Shown piece after piece: positions 18,851-29,391 of a DNA stretch of 64,000 bases. Source of the stretch: Brucella daejeonensis (lineage in GTDB: Bacteria; Pseudomonadota; Alphaproteobacteria; Rhizobiales; Rhizobiaceae). Position numbers and translations under genes: made by a program. Below the pieces are notes generated by a model, which saw only the letters and a list, made by a program, of their open reading frames with translations, had not been told where the DNA came from and made no database searches. The stretch lies in the NCBI RefSeq assembly GCF_014199265.1, contig NZ_JACIJG010000005.1, positions 186,001-250,000 on the forward strand, written 5' to 3'. How positions within the stretch are numbered: position 1 is the stretch's first letter; the number at the start of each line of letters is the position of its first letter.

Positions 18851-20635
18851 TCAGGCGCGAACCGGGAAAGGCATTACGTTATCAGCCTCGACGGGTTTTG
18901 CAGGCGTTTCCTCCAGCGCCAGACAGCCTGCGCGCAGCAGGTCGGAGAAGCGTCCGCCACGGGCGGCAAGCTCGGCGAAACTGCCGTGCTCGACCAGATG
19001 GCCCTTGTCCATGAACAGGACCTGATCGGCAGAGCGGACGGTTGAAAGCCGGTGTGCGATGATAAAGGTCGTGCGGTTCTCGCTCAGATCGTCTACGGCC
19101 TGCTTGACCTTTTCCTCCGTCTCGACGTCGAGTGCGCTGGTGGCTTCGTCAAGCACGAGGATGGGCGAGTCCTTCAAAATTGCGCGGGCAATCGCCAGAC
19201 GCTGGCGTTCACCGCCGGACAATTGTGACCCGCGTTCACCGACAACAGTGTCGTAACCATTGGCCTTCGCGAGAATGAAGTCGTGCGCTGCAGCGGCTGT
19301 TGCCGCGGCGTGTATATCTTCATGCGATGCATCTTCGCGACCGATGCGGATATTTTCTTCCACGGATCGGTTGAAGAGGCCAGCATCCTGAAACACGGTC
19401 GCGATGGCATGACGCAGCGAACGACGGCTGACGGTACGCGTATCTGTGCCGTCGATGAGGATGCGGCCTGCCGCCGGATCGAAAACGCGCTGAAGCAGAT
19501 TGATCAGCGTGGTCTTGCCCGCGCCGGTCGGGCCGACGATAGCAATTGTCTGACCGGGCTTCACTTCGAAGGAAACGTCATAGACGCCCTGACCCGAATT
19601 CGGGAATTCGAAGGTGACGTTGTCGAAGACAATACCGCCATTGACTTCCTTGAGATCGGTAACACCCTGTGGTTCCTGACGGTCGGCGGTGGCGTCTTCC
19701 ATCTCAAAGAATTCTTCGAGTTTGGCGCGCGCCGTGACGGTCTGGTTGATGAAGGCGCTGATCTGATCGAGACGGCCGATCATCAGTTGTGCGAAACCGA
19801 TGAAGGCAATCACGTCACCAACGCGCATCTGGCCTTTGGTCACGAAGTAAGCGCCAAGGACAAGAACGACGACCATCGAGAAGGTCGAGGCCATGCGGTT
19901 GAGGCCCGATGCCAGCGCCCACCAATTGAGAACCGGAAACTGTGCCGTTTCCAGATTTCTGGCATAATCGCGCAGCGACCGGGTCTCGGTTGCAATGCGG
20001 TTATAGCTCTGGACGACCGAAACGTTGCTGATCGTATCGCTGACATGCTCGAACAACTTGTGATGGTGCTTTTCGACAGCGGTCTGCCCGTCCTTGGTCT
20101 TGCGCATGACCAGTTGACCGATCATCACATAGATGACGCCAAGCACGATCAGTACCATTGACATGCGCAGGTCCATGTTCATTGCAACCGGTATAAGCGT
20201 GCCCAATGCCACAACCGTGGTCAGATGCTGGCGCATGAATTCCAGCCACAGGGTGAACAGCGAATCCGTTGCACGGATCAGCGTGTGCAATGCGTTGGAA
20301 GTGCCCCGTTTCTGATGCCAGGCGAGCGGCATCGTGATGATGCGCTCATAGGAGTCGATCATCACGCCAAGCCGACGCCGATGCGCAAGCCGGTCTGCTC
20401 CGCGTGCAACGAAAACTGCGGCGACGATATTGAAACCGCCAAGAACAGCCCACATCGCCAAAGGCGAGAAGATGTCACCTTTGTCGGAAATGGCCTGAAT
20501 GACCCGACCGAACAGAATCGGTTCGGCAAGGGTGACCAGGGCGACCAGTACACTGGCAACACACATGGTGATCGTTGCGGCCTTCTCGACCGCAAGATAC
20601 TGCATGGCGCGCCAGTAGATTTTGAGCAATGACAC
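18851..20635 (-). CDS. ndvA: Cyclic beta-1,2-glucan exporter, ABC ATPase/permease (NdvA/Cgt)
   Basis: 594 residues: an N-terminal six-helix transmembrane domain (about residues 15-305) fused to an ATPase. The ATPase has Walker A GPTGAGKTT, signature LSGGERQRLA, Walker B ILVLDEATSALD and the His switch IIAHRLSTV. The sequence matches rhizobial NdvA and Brucella Cgt, which export cyclic beta-1,2-glucan to the periplasm for osmoadaptation and host interaction. Length is close to the family's usual 590-600. The start is a GTG at 20635 with GGGAG seven bases upstream. The glucan synthase is not adjacent. Confidence 0.93.
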   Translation of the reverse strand: MSLLKIYWRAMQYLAVEKAATITMCVASVLVALVTLAEPILFGRVIQAISDKGDIFSPLAMWAVLGGFNIVAAVFVARGADRLAHRRRLGVMIDSYERIITMPLAWHQKRGTSNALHTLIRATDSLFTLWLEFMRQHLTTVVALGTLIPVAMNMDLRMSMVLIVLGVIYVMIGQLVMRKTKDGQTAVEKHHHKLFEHVSDTISNVSVVQSYNRIATETRSLRDYARNLETAQFPVLNWWALASGLNRMASTFSMVVVLVLGAYFVTKGQMRVGDVIAFIGFAQLMIGRLDQISAFINQTVTARAKLEEFFEMEDATADRQEPQGVTDLKEVNGGIVFDNVTFEFPNSGQGVYDVSFEVKPGQTIAIVGPTGAGKTTLINLLQRVFDPAAGRILIDGTDTRTVSRRSLRHAIATVFQDAGLFNRSVEENIRIGREDASHEDIHAAATAAAAHDFILAKANGYDTVVGERGSQLSGGERQRLAIARAILKDSPILVLDEATSALDVETEEKVKQAVDDLSENRTTFIIAHRLSTVRSADQVLFMDKGHLVEHGSFAELAARGGRFSDLLRAGCLALEETPAKPVEADNVMPFPVRA

Positions 20636-20985
20636 TTTCGCACTCCCGCTCGTTCTATTACACGGGACTAAATGGTATAGGCCCGATGTTCTATCAATAA
20701 TCGATGGCGGCTAGAAGTGGCGATTGGGTGTCAAGATCGACCATAAATTAAAAACGCATGTAACCGAGTGTGAAGATTCAGACTGGAAATTGAATTCTCC
20801 GCGGGCGCCATATAGGTCAGGCCGGAACACCAGAAAAGCAGTTTTCGGGAATTCCCCTAGCAATCATCGGGACTCGCGTCTATTGACAGATTAAGAGCGC
20901 ATCCCGAACAGCCAGCCGCTTTCGGATGAGGTGCGGCAGGCGCGTTGGTTCGTGCCGTGTTGAGAGATTTTGATCGGGTTTATTC
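20636..20985. other. Divergent intergenic region ndvA/rluC
   Basis: 350 bases with no supportable ORF. It must hold the promoters of ndvA (minus) and rluC (plus). TTGACA at 20884-20889 is a plausible -35 for rluC, but no good -10 follows at 17 bases. No clear operator was recognised. Confidence 0.5.
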
Positions 20986-21966
20986 ATGGCAGGTGTAGAA
21001 CAGAAGATTGTGGATGCAGGCGAGGCGGGTATGCGGCTCGATCGCTGGTTCAAGGTCCATTATCCCGGCCTTGGTTTCGGTCATCTGCAAAAGCTCCTGC
21101 GTTCGGGACAAATTCGCATCGACGGTTCGCGCGCTAAAGCTGATACGCGTATTCAATCCGGACAGACAGTCCGCATTCCGCCGCTTGGAGTCGATGAAAA
21201 AGCATCTGGACCCATGACGGCCAAAACCATCCGTAATCAGCAGGACGGCGACGTGCTTTCGCAGATGCTTCTCTACGAAGATCCGAAGGTGTTCGTTTTC
21301 AATAAACCGGCTGGTCTGGCGGTGCAGGGTGGCTCGGGCCTCGTGCGCCATATTGACGGAATGCTGGAAGCGTGGCGCAACAAGAAGGGCGAGAAGCCGC
21401 GCCTCGTGCACCGTATCGACCGCGATACGTCGGGCGTCCTTGTGGTGGCGCGCACACGCGGCGCGGCACAGGCGCTGACTGCCGCTTTTCGCGAACGCGA
21501 TACCAAGAAGACCTATTGGGCATTGGTGAAAGGTGTCCCGCGCAAGCGCGAGGACAAGATTTCCACCTGGCTTGTCAAGGAACAGACGCCGGATGGCGAC
21601 AAGATGCGTGTCTGCCAGCATGGCGAGCCGGATTCCGATCATGCCGTTTCCTATTACCGCATCATTGAAAAGGCCGGAAACAACCTGACCTGGCTGGAGA
21701 TGGAACCCTATACAGGCCGCACACACCAGCTTCGTGTCCATGCCGCCTATATAGGTCATCCGATCATCGGCGATCCGAAATATTTCGAGGCCGATCAGAA
21801 CTGGGAATTCCCCGGCGGCATTCAGAAGCGCCTGCATCTTCACGCACGGCGTATCCGTATTCCCAATCCATCGGGAGGCACGATCGATGTGACGGCGCCG
21901 CTGCCGCCTCATATGGTGCAGTCATGGAACCTTTTGGGTTTTGACGAGGAAAACGCGGAAGATTAA
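20986..21966 (+). CDS. rluC: 23S rRNA pseudouridine synthase (RluC/RluD family)
   Basis: 326 residues. An N-terminal S4 RNA-binding domain (MRLDRWFKVHYPGLGFGHLQ) is followed by the pseudouridine synthase domain with the catalytic motif HRIDRDTSGVLVVA (Asp of RxxDxxT), FNKPAGLAVQGG and PYTGRTHQLRVH. This fits RluC, which acts on helices 39 and 90 of 23S rRNA. The target position cannot be confirmed from sequence. It is followed after three bases by a transporter gene. Confidence 0.92.
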   Translation: MAGVEQKIVDAGEAGMRLDRWFKVHYPGLGFGHLQKLLRSGQIRIDGSRAKADTRIQSGQTVRIPPLGVDEKASGPMTAKTIRNQQDGDVLSQMLLYEDPKVFVFNKPAGLAVQGGSGLVRHIDGMLEAWRNKKGEKPRLVHRIDRDTSGVLVVARTRGAAQALTAAFRERDTKKTYWALVKGVPRKREDKISTWLVKEQTPDGDKMRVCQHGEPDSDHAVSYYRIIEKAGNNLTWLEMEPYTGRTHQLRVHAAYIGHPIIGDPKYFEADQNWEFPGGIQKRLHLHARRIRIPNPSGGTIDVTAPLPPHMVQSWNLLGFDEENAED

Positions 21967-21969
21967 ATA

Positions 21970-22893
21970 ATGTCAGGCGAAGCGGGGGGGCCGTCTCAGG
22001 GACGGGTTTCGTTCGATGGGCTGGCCATCATGCTGGTCATGTTCATCATGTTTAGCTGGGGGCTGAACCAAGTTGCCATCAAGATCGGCAATCAGGGTTT
22101 CAATCCCATGCTCATGGCGGCGGGCCGTTCTGCCCTGGGAGGCCTGTGCGTCTTTCTCTGGTGCTGCTGGCGTCGTATTCCATTGTTTAGCCGTGATGGC
22201 ACGCTCAAAGCAGGTATTGTTGCGGGGCTGTTGTTTGGAACGGAATTCGTTCTGATTTTCCTTGCGATGGAACTGACGAGTGCAGGACGCGTCACGCTCA
22301 TGATGAATGTCATGCCATTCTGGGTGGCGATAGGCAGCCATTTTCTTCTGGGTGAACGGATGTCCGTCCGCGCATTCATTGGTATGTGTGTTGCATTTCT
22401 GGGCGTGTTCCTGGTCTTCTCCGATCACATAAGCCGACCGGGGCCTTATGCTCTCTATGGAGATTTGATCGCGCTGGTGTCCGGTGTTCTGTGGGGACTG
22501 ACCACCTTGGTCATCAAGCGGAGCAAACTCGCAAATACCGCTCCGGAAAAGACGCTTCTCTATCAGTTGGTAGTTGCGGCTCTCGTACCGCTTCCGTTCG
22601 TTTCGTTGAGCGGCCCCTTGCTGCGTAATCCTGATGCGCTTTCCGTTGCGGCCTTCCTTTTTCAGGCCATGTTCGTGGTGGCTTTTACTTACCCGTTGTG
22701 GTTCTGGATGATGCGCCGATATCCCGCATCCAAACTGTCGAATTTTGCCTTTCTCACCCCGGCATTCGGCGTGCTATTGAGCGGTGCCATTCTGAACGAG
22801 CCTTTGAGCTGGAAAATATTCGCGGCTCTCGCATTGATCGGTTGCGGGCTCATGATTATCAATAAACCGGCAAAGGTCTCCAACGCCCGATGA
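21970..22893 (+). CDS. DMT-superfamily transporter (EamA family)
   Basis: 307 residues with about ten hydrophobic helices arranged as two EamA repeats (first starting near IMLVMFIMFSWGLNQVAIKIG, second near YALYGDLIALVSGVLWGLTTL). These carriers export metabolites or amino acids; the substrate is unknown. The start lies three bases after rluC and the end overlaps the HAD gene by four bases (ATGA), so the three genes form an operon. Confidence 0.9.
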   Translation: MSGEAGGPSQGRVSFDGLAIMLVMFIMFSWGLNQVAIKIGNQGFNPMLMAAGRSALGGLCVFLWCCWRRIPLFSRDGTLKAGIVAGLLFGTEFVLIFLAMELTSAGRVTLMMNVMPFWVAIGSHFLLGERMSVRAFIGMCVAFLGVFLVFSDHISRPGPYALYGDLIALVSGVLWGLTTLVIKRSKLANTAPEKTLLYQLVVAALVPLPFVSLSGPLLRNPDALSVAAFLFQAMFVVAFTYPLWFWMMRRYPASKLSNFAFLTPAFGVLLSGAILNEPLSWKIFAALALIGCGLMIINKPAKVSNAR

Positions 22894-23552
22894 AACTGGT
22901 ACTTTTCGACTGTGACGGAACGCTGGTCGACAGCGGCGATTTCATTCATCGGTGCATGGCGACGAGTTTTGCCGATGCCGGTCTGGAGCCTCCAGCAATC
23001 GAGAATACCCATTCTATTATCGGCCTCTCGCTTCCGTTGGCGATAGCGAAGCTGCTGAAGCGCGAACCGGACGACGAAGTGCATTGGCTGACGCAGCGTT
23101 ACAAGGAAAATTTCGTGACTTTGCGGCAGGCCCCCGATTTCAAGGAACCTCTCTATGACGGGATTTTGCCGCTATTGACCGAACTGGGGGCGAGAGACGA
23201 TCTTCTCCTCGGTATCGTGACCGGAAAGTCGCAGCGCGGCGTCCGTTCGGTTTTCGAACGACATGGCATAGGTCATCATTTCATGGTAACGCGCACGGCT
23301 GACGACTGCCCATCCAAGCCGCATCCCGCCATGGTGCTTGAATCCTGCGCCGAAACGGGAATAGATGCGAATCGCACGATCGTTATCGGCGATGCGGTTT
23401 ATGATATGCAGATGGCGCGCTATGCTGGCGCTATGGCCGCAGGTGTGTCATGGGGCTATCATGACAGGCAGGGTCTGATAGAAGCCGGTGCCCATCATAT
23501 TCTGGAAGCTCCGTCCGAACTCCATGCCTTGCTGCATGAAATGGGCGGATAA
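22890..23552 (+). CDS. HAD-superfamily hydrolase (phosphoglycolate-phosphatase-like)
   Basis: 220 residues. HAD motif I is FDCDGTLVDSGD with the nucleophile Asp. Motif II is GIVTGKS, the motif III Lys lies in SKPHPAMV, and motif IV is VIGDAVYDMQMA. An alpha-helical cap lies between motifs I and II, as in the Gph/PGMB subfamily. A second HAD of the same subfamily lies at 28500-29195. Substrate unknown. It is coupled to the upstream transporter. Confidence 0.88.
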   Translation: MKLVLFDCDGTLVDSGDFIHRCMATSFADAGLEPPAIENTHSIIGLSLPLAIAKLLKREPDDEVHWLTQRYKENFVTLRQAPDFKEPLYDGILPLLTELGARDDLLLGIVTGKSQRGVRSVFERHGIGHHFMVTRTADDCPSKPHPAMVLESCAETGIDANRTIVIGDAVYDMQMARYAGAMAAGVSWGYHDRQGLIEAGAHHILEAPSELHALLHEMGG

Positions 23553-23665
23553 GCTGAAAGAAATTGTTCGGGTGAAGTCCTGAAACGGCATGGCGGCGGA
23601 GTTTTGAGAATTCAACCAGATGGAGCTGTCGCCCGAAATGTCGGTGACATAGAACCGGAAAAAAC

Positions 23666-24451
23666 ATGCGTGACATTTTAAGTGATCTCGAGGCAGGAAA
23701 GCAGCTTTCCGACGAAAACCCGATTGTGCGAGCGCAAAAGCAGATGTTGGCGCAATTGCCCAAGCGCTTTTACGAAAAAGCCGAAGTGGTGGAAGTCGAG
23801 GGCGGATTCGCTGTCCACCTGGACGGACGCCCGGTAAAGACACCGGCGCGTAATCTTCTGCGCCTCCCGACATCAGCCGCTGCTCAAATGATTGCGGACG
23901 AATTTGCCGCTCAGGAAAAGGTCATCGATCCGGCGAAAATGCCGGCCACACGCCTTGTGAATACTGCACTTGATGGAATCGCCCAGGACCCTCAAGCGGT
24001 ATATGAGGACATTCTGCGTTTTTCCGGCACTGACATGCTTTGCTATCGAGCCGATAGCCCACAGGAACTCGTTTCGCGCCAAACCCGGCAATGGGATCCG
24101 TTGATCGACTGGCTGGAGGGGATGGGGGCTCGCTTCTCGCTCGCGGAGGGCGTGATGCATGTCGAACAGCCGCGGGAAGCGATTGCCGCTTTTGGCGTTC
24201 TTCTGGCTGCATTCAAAGACCCGATCGCACTGGCCGCATTGCATACGATGACCACGCTTACCGGGTCTGCCATCATTGCGCTTGCCATCGCAAAGGGTGA
24301 GGTGACAGCGGAACATGGCTGGATCATTGCGCATGTCGATGAGGACTGGACAATAGAACATTGGGGATCGGATGCGGAAGCCATGGCACGACGCACGATC
24401 CGTGAGGCCGAAATGACCGTTGCCGCCAGAATGCTGCAAGCCATTCAGTAG
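23666..24451 (+). CDS. ATP12-family F1-ATPase assembly chaperone
   Basis: 261 residues. Conserved ATP12 features are seen: FAVHLDGRPVKTPA, EFAAQEKVIDPAKMPATRL, DTMLCYRA-like DMLCYRADSP, QWDPLIDW and the late EDWTIEHWGSDAEA. In mitochondria ATP12 binds the F1 alpha subunit during assembly; alphaproteobacterial homologues are presumed to do the same. It lies 113 bases after the HAD gene and is followed by a terminator. Confidence 0.9.
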   Translation: MRDILSDLEAGKQLSDENPIVRAQKQMLAQLPKRFYEKAEVVEVEGGFAVHLDGRPVKTPARNLLRLPTSAAAQMIADEFAAQEKVIDPAKMPATRLVNTALDGIAQDPQAVYEDILRFSGTDMLCYRADSPQELVSRQTRQWDPLIDWLEGMGARFSLAEGVMHVEQPREAIAAFGVLLAAFKDPIALAALHTMTTLTGSAIIALAIAKGEVTAEHGWIIAHVDEDWTIEHWGSDAEAMARRTIREAEMTVAARMLQAIQ

Positions 24452-24472
24452 CTTCATCTTCGCTTGAAGAAC

Positions 24473-24486
24473 GTATCATATGATAC
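24473..24486. other. 14-bp perfect palindrome
   Basis: GTATCATATGATAC lies between the ATP12 stop and the terminator. It has no loop, so it resembles a protein site more than an RNA hairpin. No regulator is recognised. Confidence 0.3.
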
Positions 24487-24497
24487 TGATATAATGA

Positions 24498-24528
24498 AGA
24501 AACCCCGGAAATGCCGGGGTTTCTTTTT
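24498..24528 (+). terminator. Intrinsic terminator after ATP12
   Basis: AAACCCCGG-AAATG-CCGGGGTTT followed by CTTTTT. It ends the rluC-to-ATP12 run and may also help stop glnA transcripts from the other side. Confidence 0.9.
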
Positions 24529-24590
24529 GCACGCAATCATCAGGTGTTGCGCGTCGTTCCCCTCGGTAACTGAAATCAGTTGCTAGGATA

Positions 24591-24614
24591 GCGCGGACAT
24601 CTGAATGTCCGCGC
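24591..24614 (-). terminator. Hairpin downstream of glnA
   Basis: GCGCGGACAT-CTGA-ATGTCCGCGC: a perfect 10-bp stem ending eight bases from the glnA stop. No U tract follows on the minus strand, so it may protect the mRNA 3' end rather than terminate. Confidence 0.5.
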
Positions 24615-24621
24615 CTGTTGC

Positions 24622-26031
24622 TTAAACCGAGTAGTACATGTCGTATTCGACCGGGTGTGGCGTCGTTTCATAACGCATCACTTCGGCCATCTTGAGCTCG
24701 ATGAAGGAATCGATCTGGTCATCATCGAACACACCGCCGGCCTTCAGGAACTCGCGATCCTTGTCGAGAGACTGGAGCGCTTCGCGAAGCGAGCCGCAGA
24801 CGGTCGGAATCTTCTTCAGTTCCTTGGCAGGGAGATCGTAAAGATCCTTGTCCATCGCCTGACCGGGATGGATTTTGTTCTTGATGCCGTCGAGGCCAGC
24901 CATCAGAAGGGCCGCAAAGCAGAGATACGGATTTGCTGCCGGGTCCGGGAAGCGGACTTCAAGACGCTTCGACTTCGGCGAGGAGCCGAATGGAATACGG
25001 CACGAGGCCGAACGGTTGCGGGCCGAGTAAGCCAGAAGAACCGGTGCTTCGTAGCCGGGGACAAGGCGCTTGTACGAGTTGGTCGATGGGTTGGTGAAGG
25101 CATTCACAGCCTTGGCGTGCTTGATGACACCGCCAATGAAGTAAAGGCAGTTTTCGGACAGGCCGGCATATTCGTTGCCTGCGAAGGTCGGCTTGCCGTC
25201 TTTCCAGATCGAGAAGTGAACGTGCATACCCGAGCCGTTATCGCCAAAGACGGGCTTGGGCATGAAGGTTGCCGTCTTGCCGTAGGCATTGGCGACCTGA
25301 TGCACGACGTACTTGTAAATCTGCATCTTGTCGGCATTACGGACCAACGTATCGAACTTCACGCCGAGCTCGTGCTGGGCGGAAGCGACTTCGTGGTGGT
25401 GTTTCTCAACCGTTACACCCATCTCGGTGAGGACGGTCAGCATTTCGGAGCGCATGTCCTGAGCGCTGTCGACCGGAGGAACGGGGAAGTAGCCGCCTTT
25501 GACACGCGGACGGTGTCCGAGATTGCCTGTTTCGTAGTCGGTGTCGTCGTTTGACGGGAGTTCGGTCGAGTCGAGCTTAAAGCCGGTATTGTAAGGGTCA
25601 GCCTTGTATTTCACATCGTCGAAGACGAAGAACTCGGCTTCCGGGCCAACATAAACGGTGTCGCCGATGCCGAGCGATTTCATGTAGGCTTCGGCCCGCT
25701 TGGCGGTCGTGCGTGGGTCACGGCCATAGGCTTCACCCGAAATCGGGTCGAGAATGTCGCAGAAGATGACAAGCGTGGATTGCGCGAAGAACGGGTCGAT
25801 ATGAGCGGTCGTGGGATCCGGCATCAGAACCATGTCGGACTCGTTGATGGCCTTCCAGCCGGCGATCGAAGAACCGTCGAACATCACACCGTCAACGAAC
25901 ATGTCTTCGTCCACGAGGCCGATATCCATCGTAACGTGCTGTAGCTTGCCCTTCGGATCGGTAAAGCGAAGGTCGACAAACTTGATGTCGTTGTCTTTGA
26001 TCAGTTTGAGAATATCGTTGGCAGTCGTCAT
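24622..26031 (-). CDS. glnA: Glutamine synthetase type I
   Basis: 469 residues; makes glutamine from glutamate, ammonia and ATP as a dodecamer. Seen are the N-terminal [15 protein letters not shown], the Asp-Gly-Ser-Ser loop (FDGSSIAGW), the metal-site VGPEAEFF, and [15 protein letters not shown] with the catalytic His. NRSASCRIP is also present. The adenylylation Tyr lies in DLYDLPAKE, so GlnE-type control should apply. It is 44 bases downstream of glnB and presumably shares its sigma-54 promoter. Start is ATG at 26031. Confidence 0.97.
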   Translation of the reverse strand: MTTANDILKLIKDNDIKFVDLRFTDPKGKLQHVTMDIGLVDEDMFVDGVMFDGSSIAGWKAINESDMVLMPDPTTAHIDPFFAQSTLVIFCDILDPISGEAYGRDPRTTAKRAEAYMKSLGIGDTVYVGPEAEFFVFDDVKYKADPYNTGFKLDSTELPSNDDTDYETGNLGHRPRVKGGYFPVPPVDSAQDMRSEMLTVLTEMGVTVEKHHHEVASAQHELGVKFDTLVRNADKMQIYKYVVHQVANAYGKTATFMPKPVFGDNGSGMHVHFSIWKDGKPTFAGNEYAGLSENCLYFIGGVIKHAKAVNAFTNPSTNSYKRLVPGYEAPVLLAYSARNRSASCRIPFGSSPKSKRLEVRFPDPAANPYLCFAALLMAGLDGIKNKIHPGQAMDKDLYDLPAKELKKIPTVCGSLREALQSLDKDREFLKAGGVFDDDQIDSFIELKMAEVMRYETTPHPVEYDMYYSV

Positions 26032-26075
26032 TTTAATTCCCTGTTTGCACGACGATGGGTTGTATGCAGGTCGTA

Positions 26076-26718
<643 letters not shown>

Positions 26719-28221
26719 ATGTACGAACTGCTGACCCCGCATGAAATGGCACAAGCCGACAGCCGGACGATAGAGAGCGGTATCAAGGACGGGTTTTCGT
26801 TGATGCTGGCCGCTGGATATGTCGTTGCCGAGGTCGCGCAACGCATGTTTCCGCGCAACGCGCCCATCGCGGTTCTCTGCGGTCCTGGTAATAATGGCGG
26901 TGATGGCTATGTCGCGGCGCAGTTTCTGCTGAAAGCCGGGCTGGAGGTCATGTGCTTCGTGTCGGCTCCGCCCAGACGCGGTTCTGACGCGATGCTTGCG
27001 TCTCTTTTCTATAAGGGGCCGGTCACGAACCTGGCTGAGTTTTCGGTGGCGAGTTTCGGTGGTGTGATCGATGCGCTGTTCGGTGCGGGACTATCGCGCG
27101 AAATTCATGGGGCAGAGGCTGTGGCGATCGACGCCGTAAACGCTTCGGGTGTACCGGTGGTGGCTGTTGATCTGCCGAGTGGCATATCGGGCGAAAGCGG
27201 GGCCATACTGGGTACCGCGATCAGCGCGCGTGCCACGGTTACGTTTTTTCGCAAGAAGCCCGGTCATCTGTTGCAGCCGGGAAGGGCGCATTGCGGTGTT
27301 CTGCACGTTGCGGATATCGGTATTCCCGATCATGTATTGGCGACGATTGGCTTTCGTGCATTCGAGAATGCGCCGGACCTCTGGCTGAGCAGTCTGCCGG
27401 CCCTTGGCGTGGAAGCGCATAAATATAGTCGCGGACATGCGGTGGTCTTTTCAGGTGGGGTGCACGCGACCGGCGCGGCACGCCTGTCAGCGCTGGCCGC
27501 CGCTCGTAGCGGGGCAGGCGCGGTGACGCTTCTGTCGCCGCCGGACGCCATGGCGGTAAATGCCGCGCATCTGACCAGCATCATGGTTCGTGAAACACGA
27601 AGTTTGAAGGATGTCAGGCAGTTCGTCAGTGATCGCAAGGTTGCGGCTGCGGTTCTGGGGCCCGGCTATGGTAATCCCGCATTTGCGCGAGAACATGCAT
27701 TGCACCTCGCAAGTGGCGGTGTTGAAGGGCTTCATGGTCTGGTTCTGGATGCTGACGGGATTACAGCGTTCGAGCACGATCCAATGCAGCTTTTTGACGC
27801 GCGGCGCGAAACCGACGTAGCTCTCGTGTTAACCCCGCATGAAGGAGAATTCCGGCGGCTATTTCCCGATATTGCATCGCGAGAACTCTCCAAGCTTGAA
27901 AAGGCACGGGAAGCCGCCGGACGTGCCAATGCGGTCGTTATATATAAAGGACCTGATACCGTGATTGCCGAACCTGGCGGATTGGCGGTGATCAATGCCA
28001 ACGGTACGCCTTTGCTGGCGACTGCGGGTTCGGGCGATGTGCTCGCCGGTATCGTATGCGGGTTGCTTGCCCAACGCATGCCTGCTTTTGCTGCGGCCTG
28101 TGCGGCCGTATGGACACACGCCGATGCCGCGAGGCGCTTCGGTCATGGGCTTATTGCCGACGATCTGCCTCTCCAGCTTCCTGTGGTTTGGTCGGCGCTG
28201 GCGCAGCTCAAAAAAGGTTAG
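26719..28221 (+). CDS. nnr: Bifunctional NAD(P)H-hydrate epimerase/dehydratase
   Basis: 500 residues. The N-terminal YjeF domain (epimerase) shows CGPGNNGGDGYVAAQFL, and VVAVDLPSGISGESG follows. The C-terminal ribokinase-like ADP-dependent dehydratase shows LTPHEGEFRRLFPDI and NGTPLLATAGSGDVLAGI. Together they repair hydrated NADH and NADPH. The ATG at 26719 begins YELLTPHEMAQAD, the usual family start. The last four bases overlap the converging gene at 28218. Confidence 0.94.
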   Translation: MYELLTPHEMAQADSRTIESGIKDGFSLMLAAGYVVAEVAQRMFPRNAPIAVLCGPGNNGGDGYVAAQFLLKAGLEVMCFVSAPPRRGSDAMLASLFYKGPVTNLAEFSVASFGGVIDALFGAGLSREIHGAEAVAIDAVNASGVPVVAVDLPSGISGESGAILGTAISARATVTFFRKKPGHLLQPGRAHCGVLHVADIGIPDHVLATIGFRAFENAPDLWLSSLPALGVEAHKYSRGHAVVFSGGVHATGAARLSALAAARSGAGAVTLLSPPDAMAVNAAHLTSIMVRETRSLKDVRQFVSDRKVAAAVLGPGYGNPAFAREHALHLASGGVEGLHGLVLDADGITAFEHDPMQLFDARRETDVALVLTPHEGEFRRLFPDIASRELSKLEKAREAAGRANAVVIYKGPDTVIAEPGGLAVINANGTPLLATAGSGDVLAGIVCGLLAQRMPAFAAACAAVWTHADAARRFGHGLIADDLPLQLPVVWSALAQLKKG

Positions 28222-28484
28222 CGACCCGAAATCCGGCTGTTTCCGGTTCCGACGTCGATAGTAATGTCACCGGAAACTGACACGTCCGTATTGCCGATGC
28301 GGAAATTTTTCCATGTCTCGACCGGTGGCTGATCTGGTTCGGGAGCGGGCGGCGGCGCGGATATGATCGGCTTTGGTAGTTGGACACCAGGCAGCCCCGG
28401 CGAGCGGTCGTTTGCGAGAGCAAGAACTGTTGGAAAGATAGCTGAAAAAGCAACGCTAAACATAAGAAAACGTGGCATAATCAT
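28218..28484 (-). CDS. Small secreted Pro-rich protein
   Basis: 88 residues. A signal peptide (MIMPRFLMFSVAFSAIFPTVLALA, cleavage near residue 24) is followed by a Pro-rich stretch (ISAPPPAPEPDQPP) and a small C-terminal part with VSVSGDITIDVGTGNSRI. No Cys for lipid attachment was seen. It lies between nnr (convergent, 4-base overlap) and gph on the same strand, 15 bases after gph, so it may be co-transcribed. No family recognised; probably periplasmic. Confidence 0.65.
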   Translation of the reverse strand: MIMPRFLMFSVAFSAIFPTVLALANDRSPGLPGVQLPKPIISAPPPAPEPDQPPVETWKNFRIGNTDVSVSGDITIDVGTGNSRISGR

Positions 28485-28499
28485 CTATCTTCTCTTCGT

Positions 28500-29195
28500 C
28501 TATACGGGGTCGGCGACCGCATCGATGAGCTGTTCGGCCATTTCGAGTGTGAACTCATCATAATGCGAAATAACACGGCTTGGATCGTAATGCTGCACGG
28601 GCAGATCGGTATAGCCGAAATCGACGGCGACCACTGGAATGCCGGCTGCTTTCGCCGTATCGATATCGGTACGGCTGTCTCCGACCATGAGCGCCCGGTC
28701 GCGATGGCCGCCAGCGCGGGCAATGGTTTCGGTCAGGTGGCGTGGATCGGGCTTGCGATAGGGAAAGGTATCCGCACCGCAAATGGCGGCAAAGCGCCTT
28801 GCTTCACCCATTGCGGTCAAAAGATTGACCGAAAGGGTTTCGAACTTGTTTGTGCACACGGCCAGTTCGTAGCCACGTGCTGAAAAGCGGTCCATTGCGG
28901 CCAGAACACCCGGATAGAACGTCGAATTTCCCGGCATATGGGCGGCGTAATGTTCGCGGAACTCTTCCACCAGACGATCAAGCTGGGCTTCTTCGACCTG
29001 CTTTTGCTGTGCGGCAAAAGCGCGTTCGATCATGACCCGGCCTCCTTGGCCGACAAATTTCCGCAACGATTCACGATCAGCGGTCTTGAGACCGGATATG
29101 GCTAGACAGTGATTGAGGCTGTCGAGAAGGTCCGGCGCCGTGTCAACGAGCGTGCCGTCGAGATCAAAGACAATGATGGACCTTGGAGCAGACAT
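28500..29195 (-). CDS. gph: Phosphoglycolate phosphatase-like HAD hydrolase
   Basis: 231 residues. Motif I is [19 protein letters not shown], motif II VCTNK, the motif III Lys is in YRKPDPRHL, and motif IV is [17 protein letters not shown]. This pattern matches Gph, which removes 2-phosphoglycolate formed during DNA repair or photorespiration-like reactions. The ATG at 29195 is chosen over one 33 bases upstream because homology starts at residue 5. It is divergent from rpiA (196 bases apart). Confidence 0.9.
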   Translation of the reverse strand: MSAPRSIIVFDLDGTLVDTAPDLLDSLNHCLAISGLKTADRESLRKFVGQGGRVMIERAFAAQQKQVEEAQLDRLVEEFREHYAAHMPGNSTFYPGVLAAMDRFSARGYELAVCTNKFETLSVNLLTAMGEARRFAAICGADTFPYRKPDPRHLTETIARAGGHRDRALMVGDSRTDIDTAKAAGIPVVAVDFGYTDLPVQHYDPSRVISHYDEFTLEMAEQLIDAVADPV

Positions 29196-29391
29196 GGGCT
29201 TCTCATATTCGAAATGGATGTCACGCATTCCTATCCGATTGTTTCCGTCGGCTCAACCTTGCGATCAAACTCGTCTGAAAGCCGAGATTCTGCGTCTTTA
29301 TTCGAATAGGCGCTTTGTTGTGTCGCCTCCACATGCTAGAGGCGAACCGGACCACGATGAGAATCCGCATGGGGATAACGGGAATTCAGAC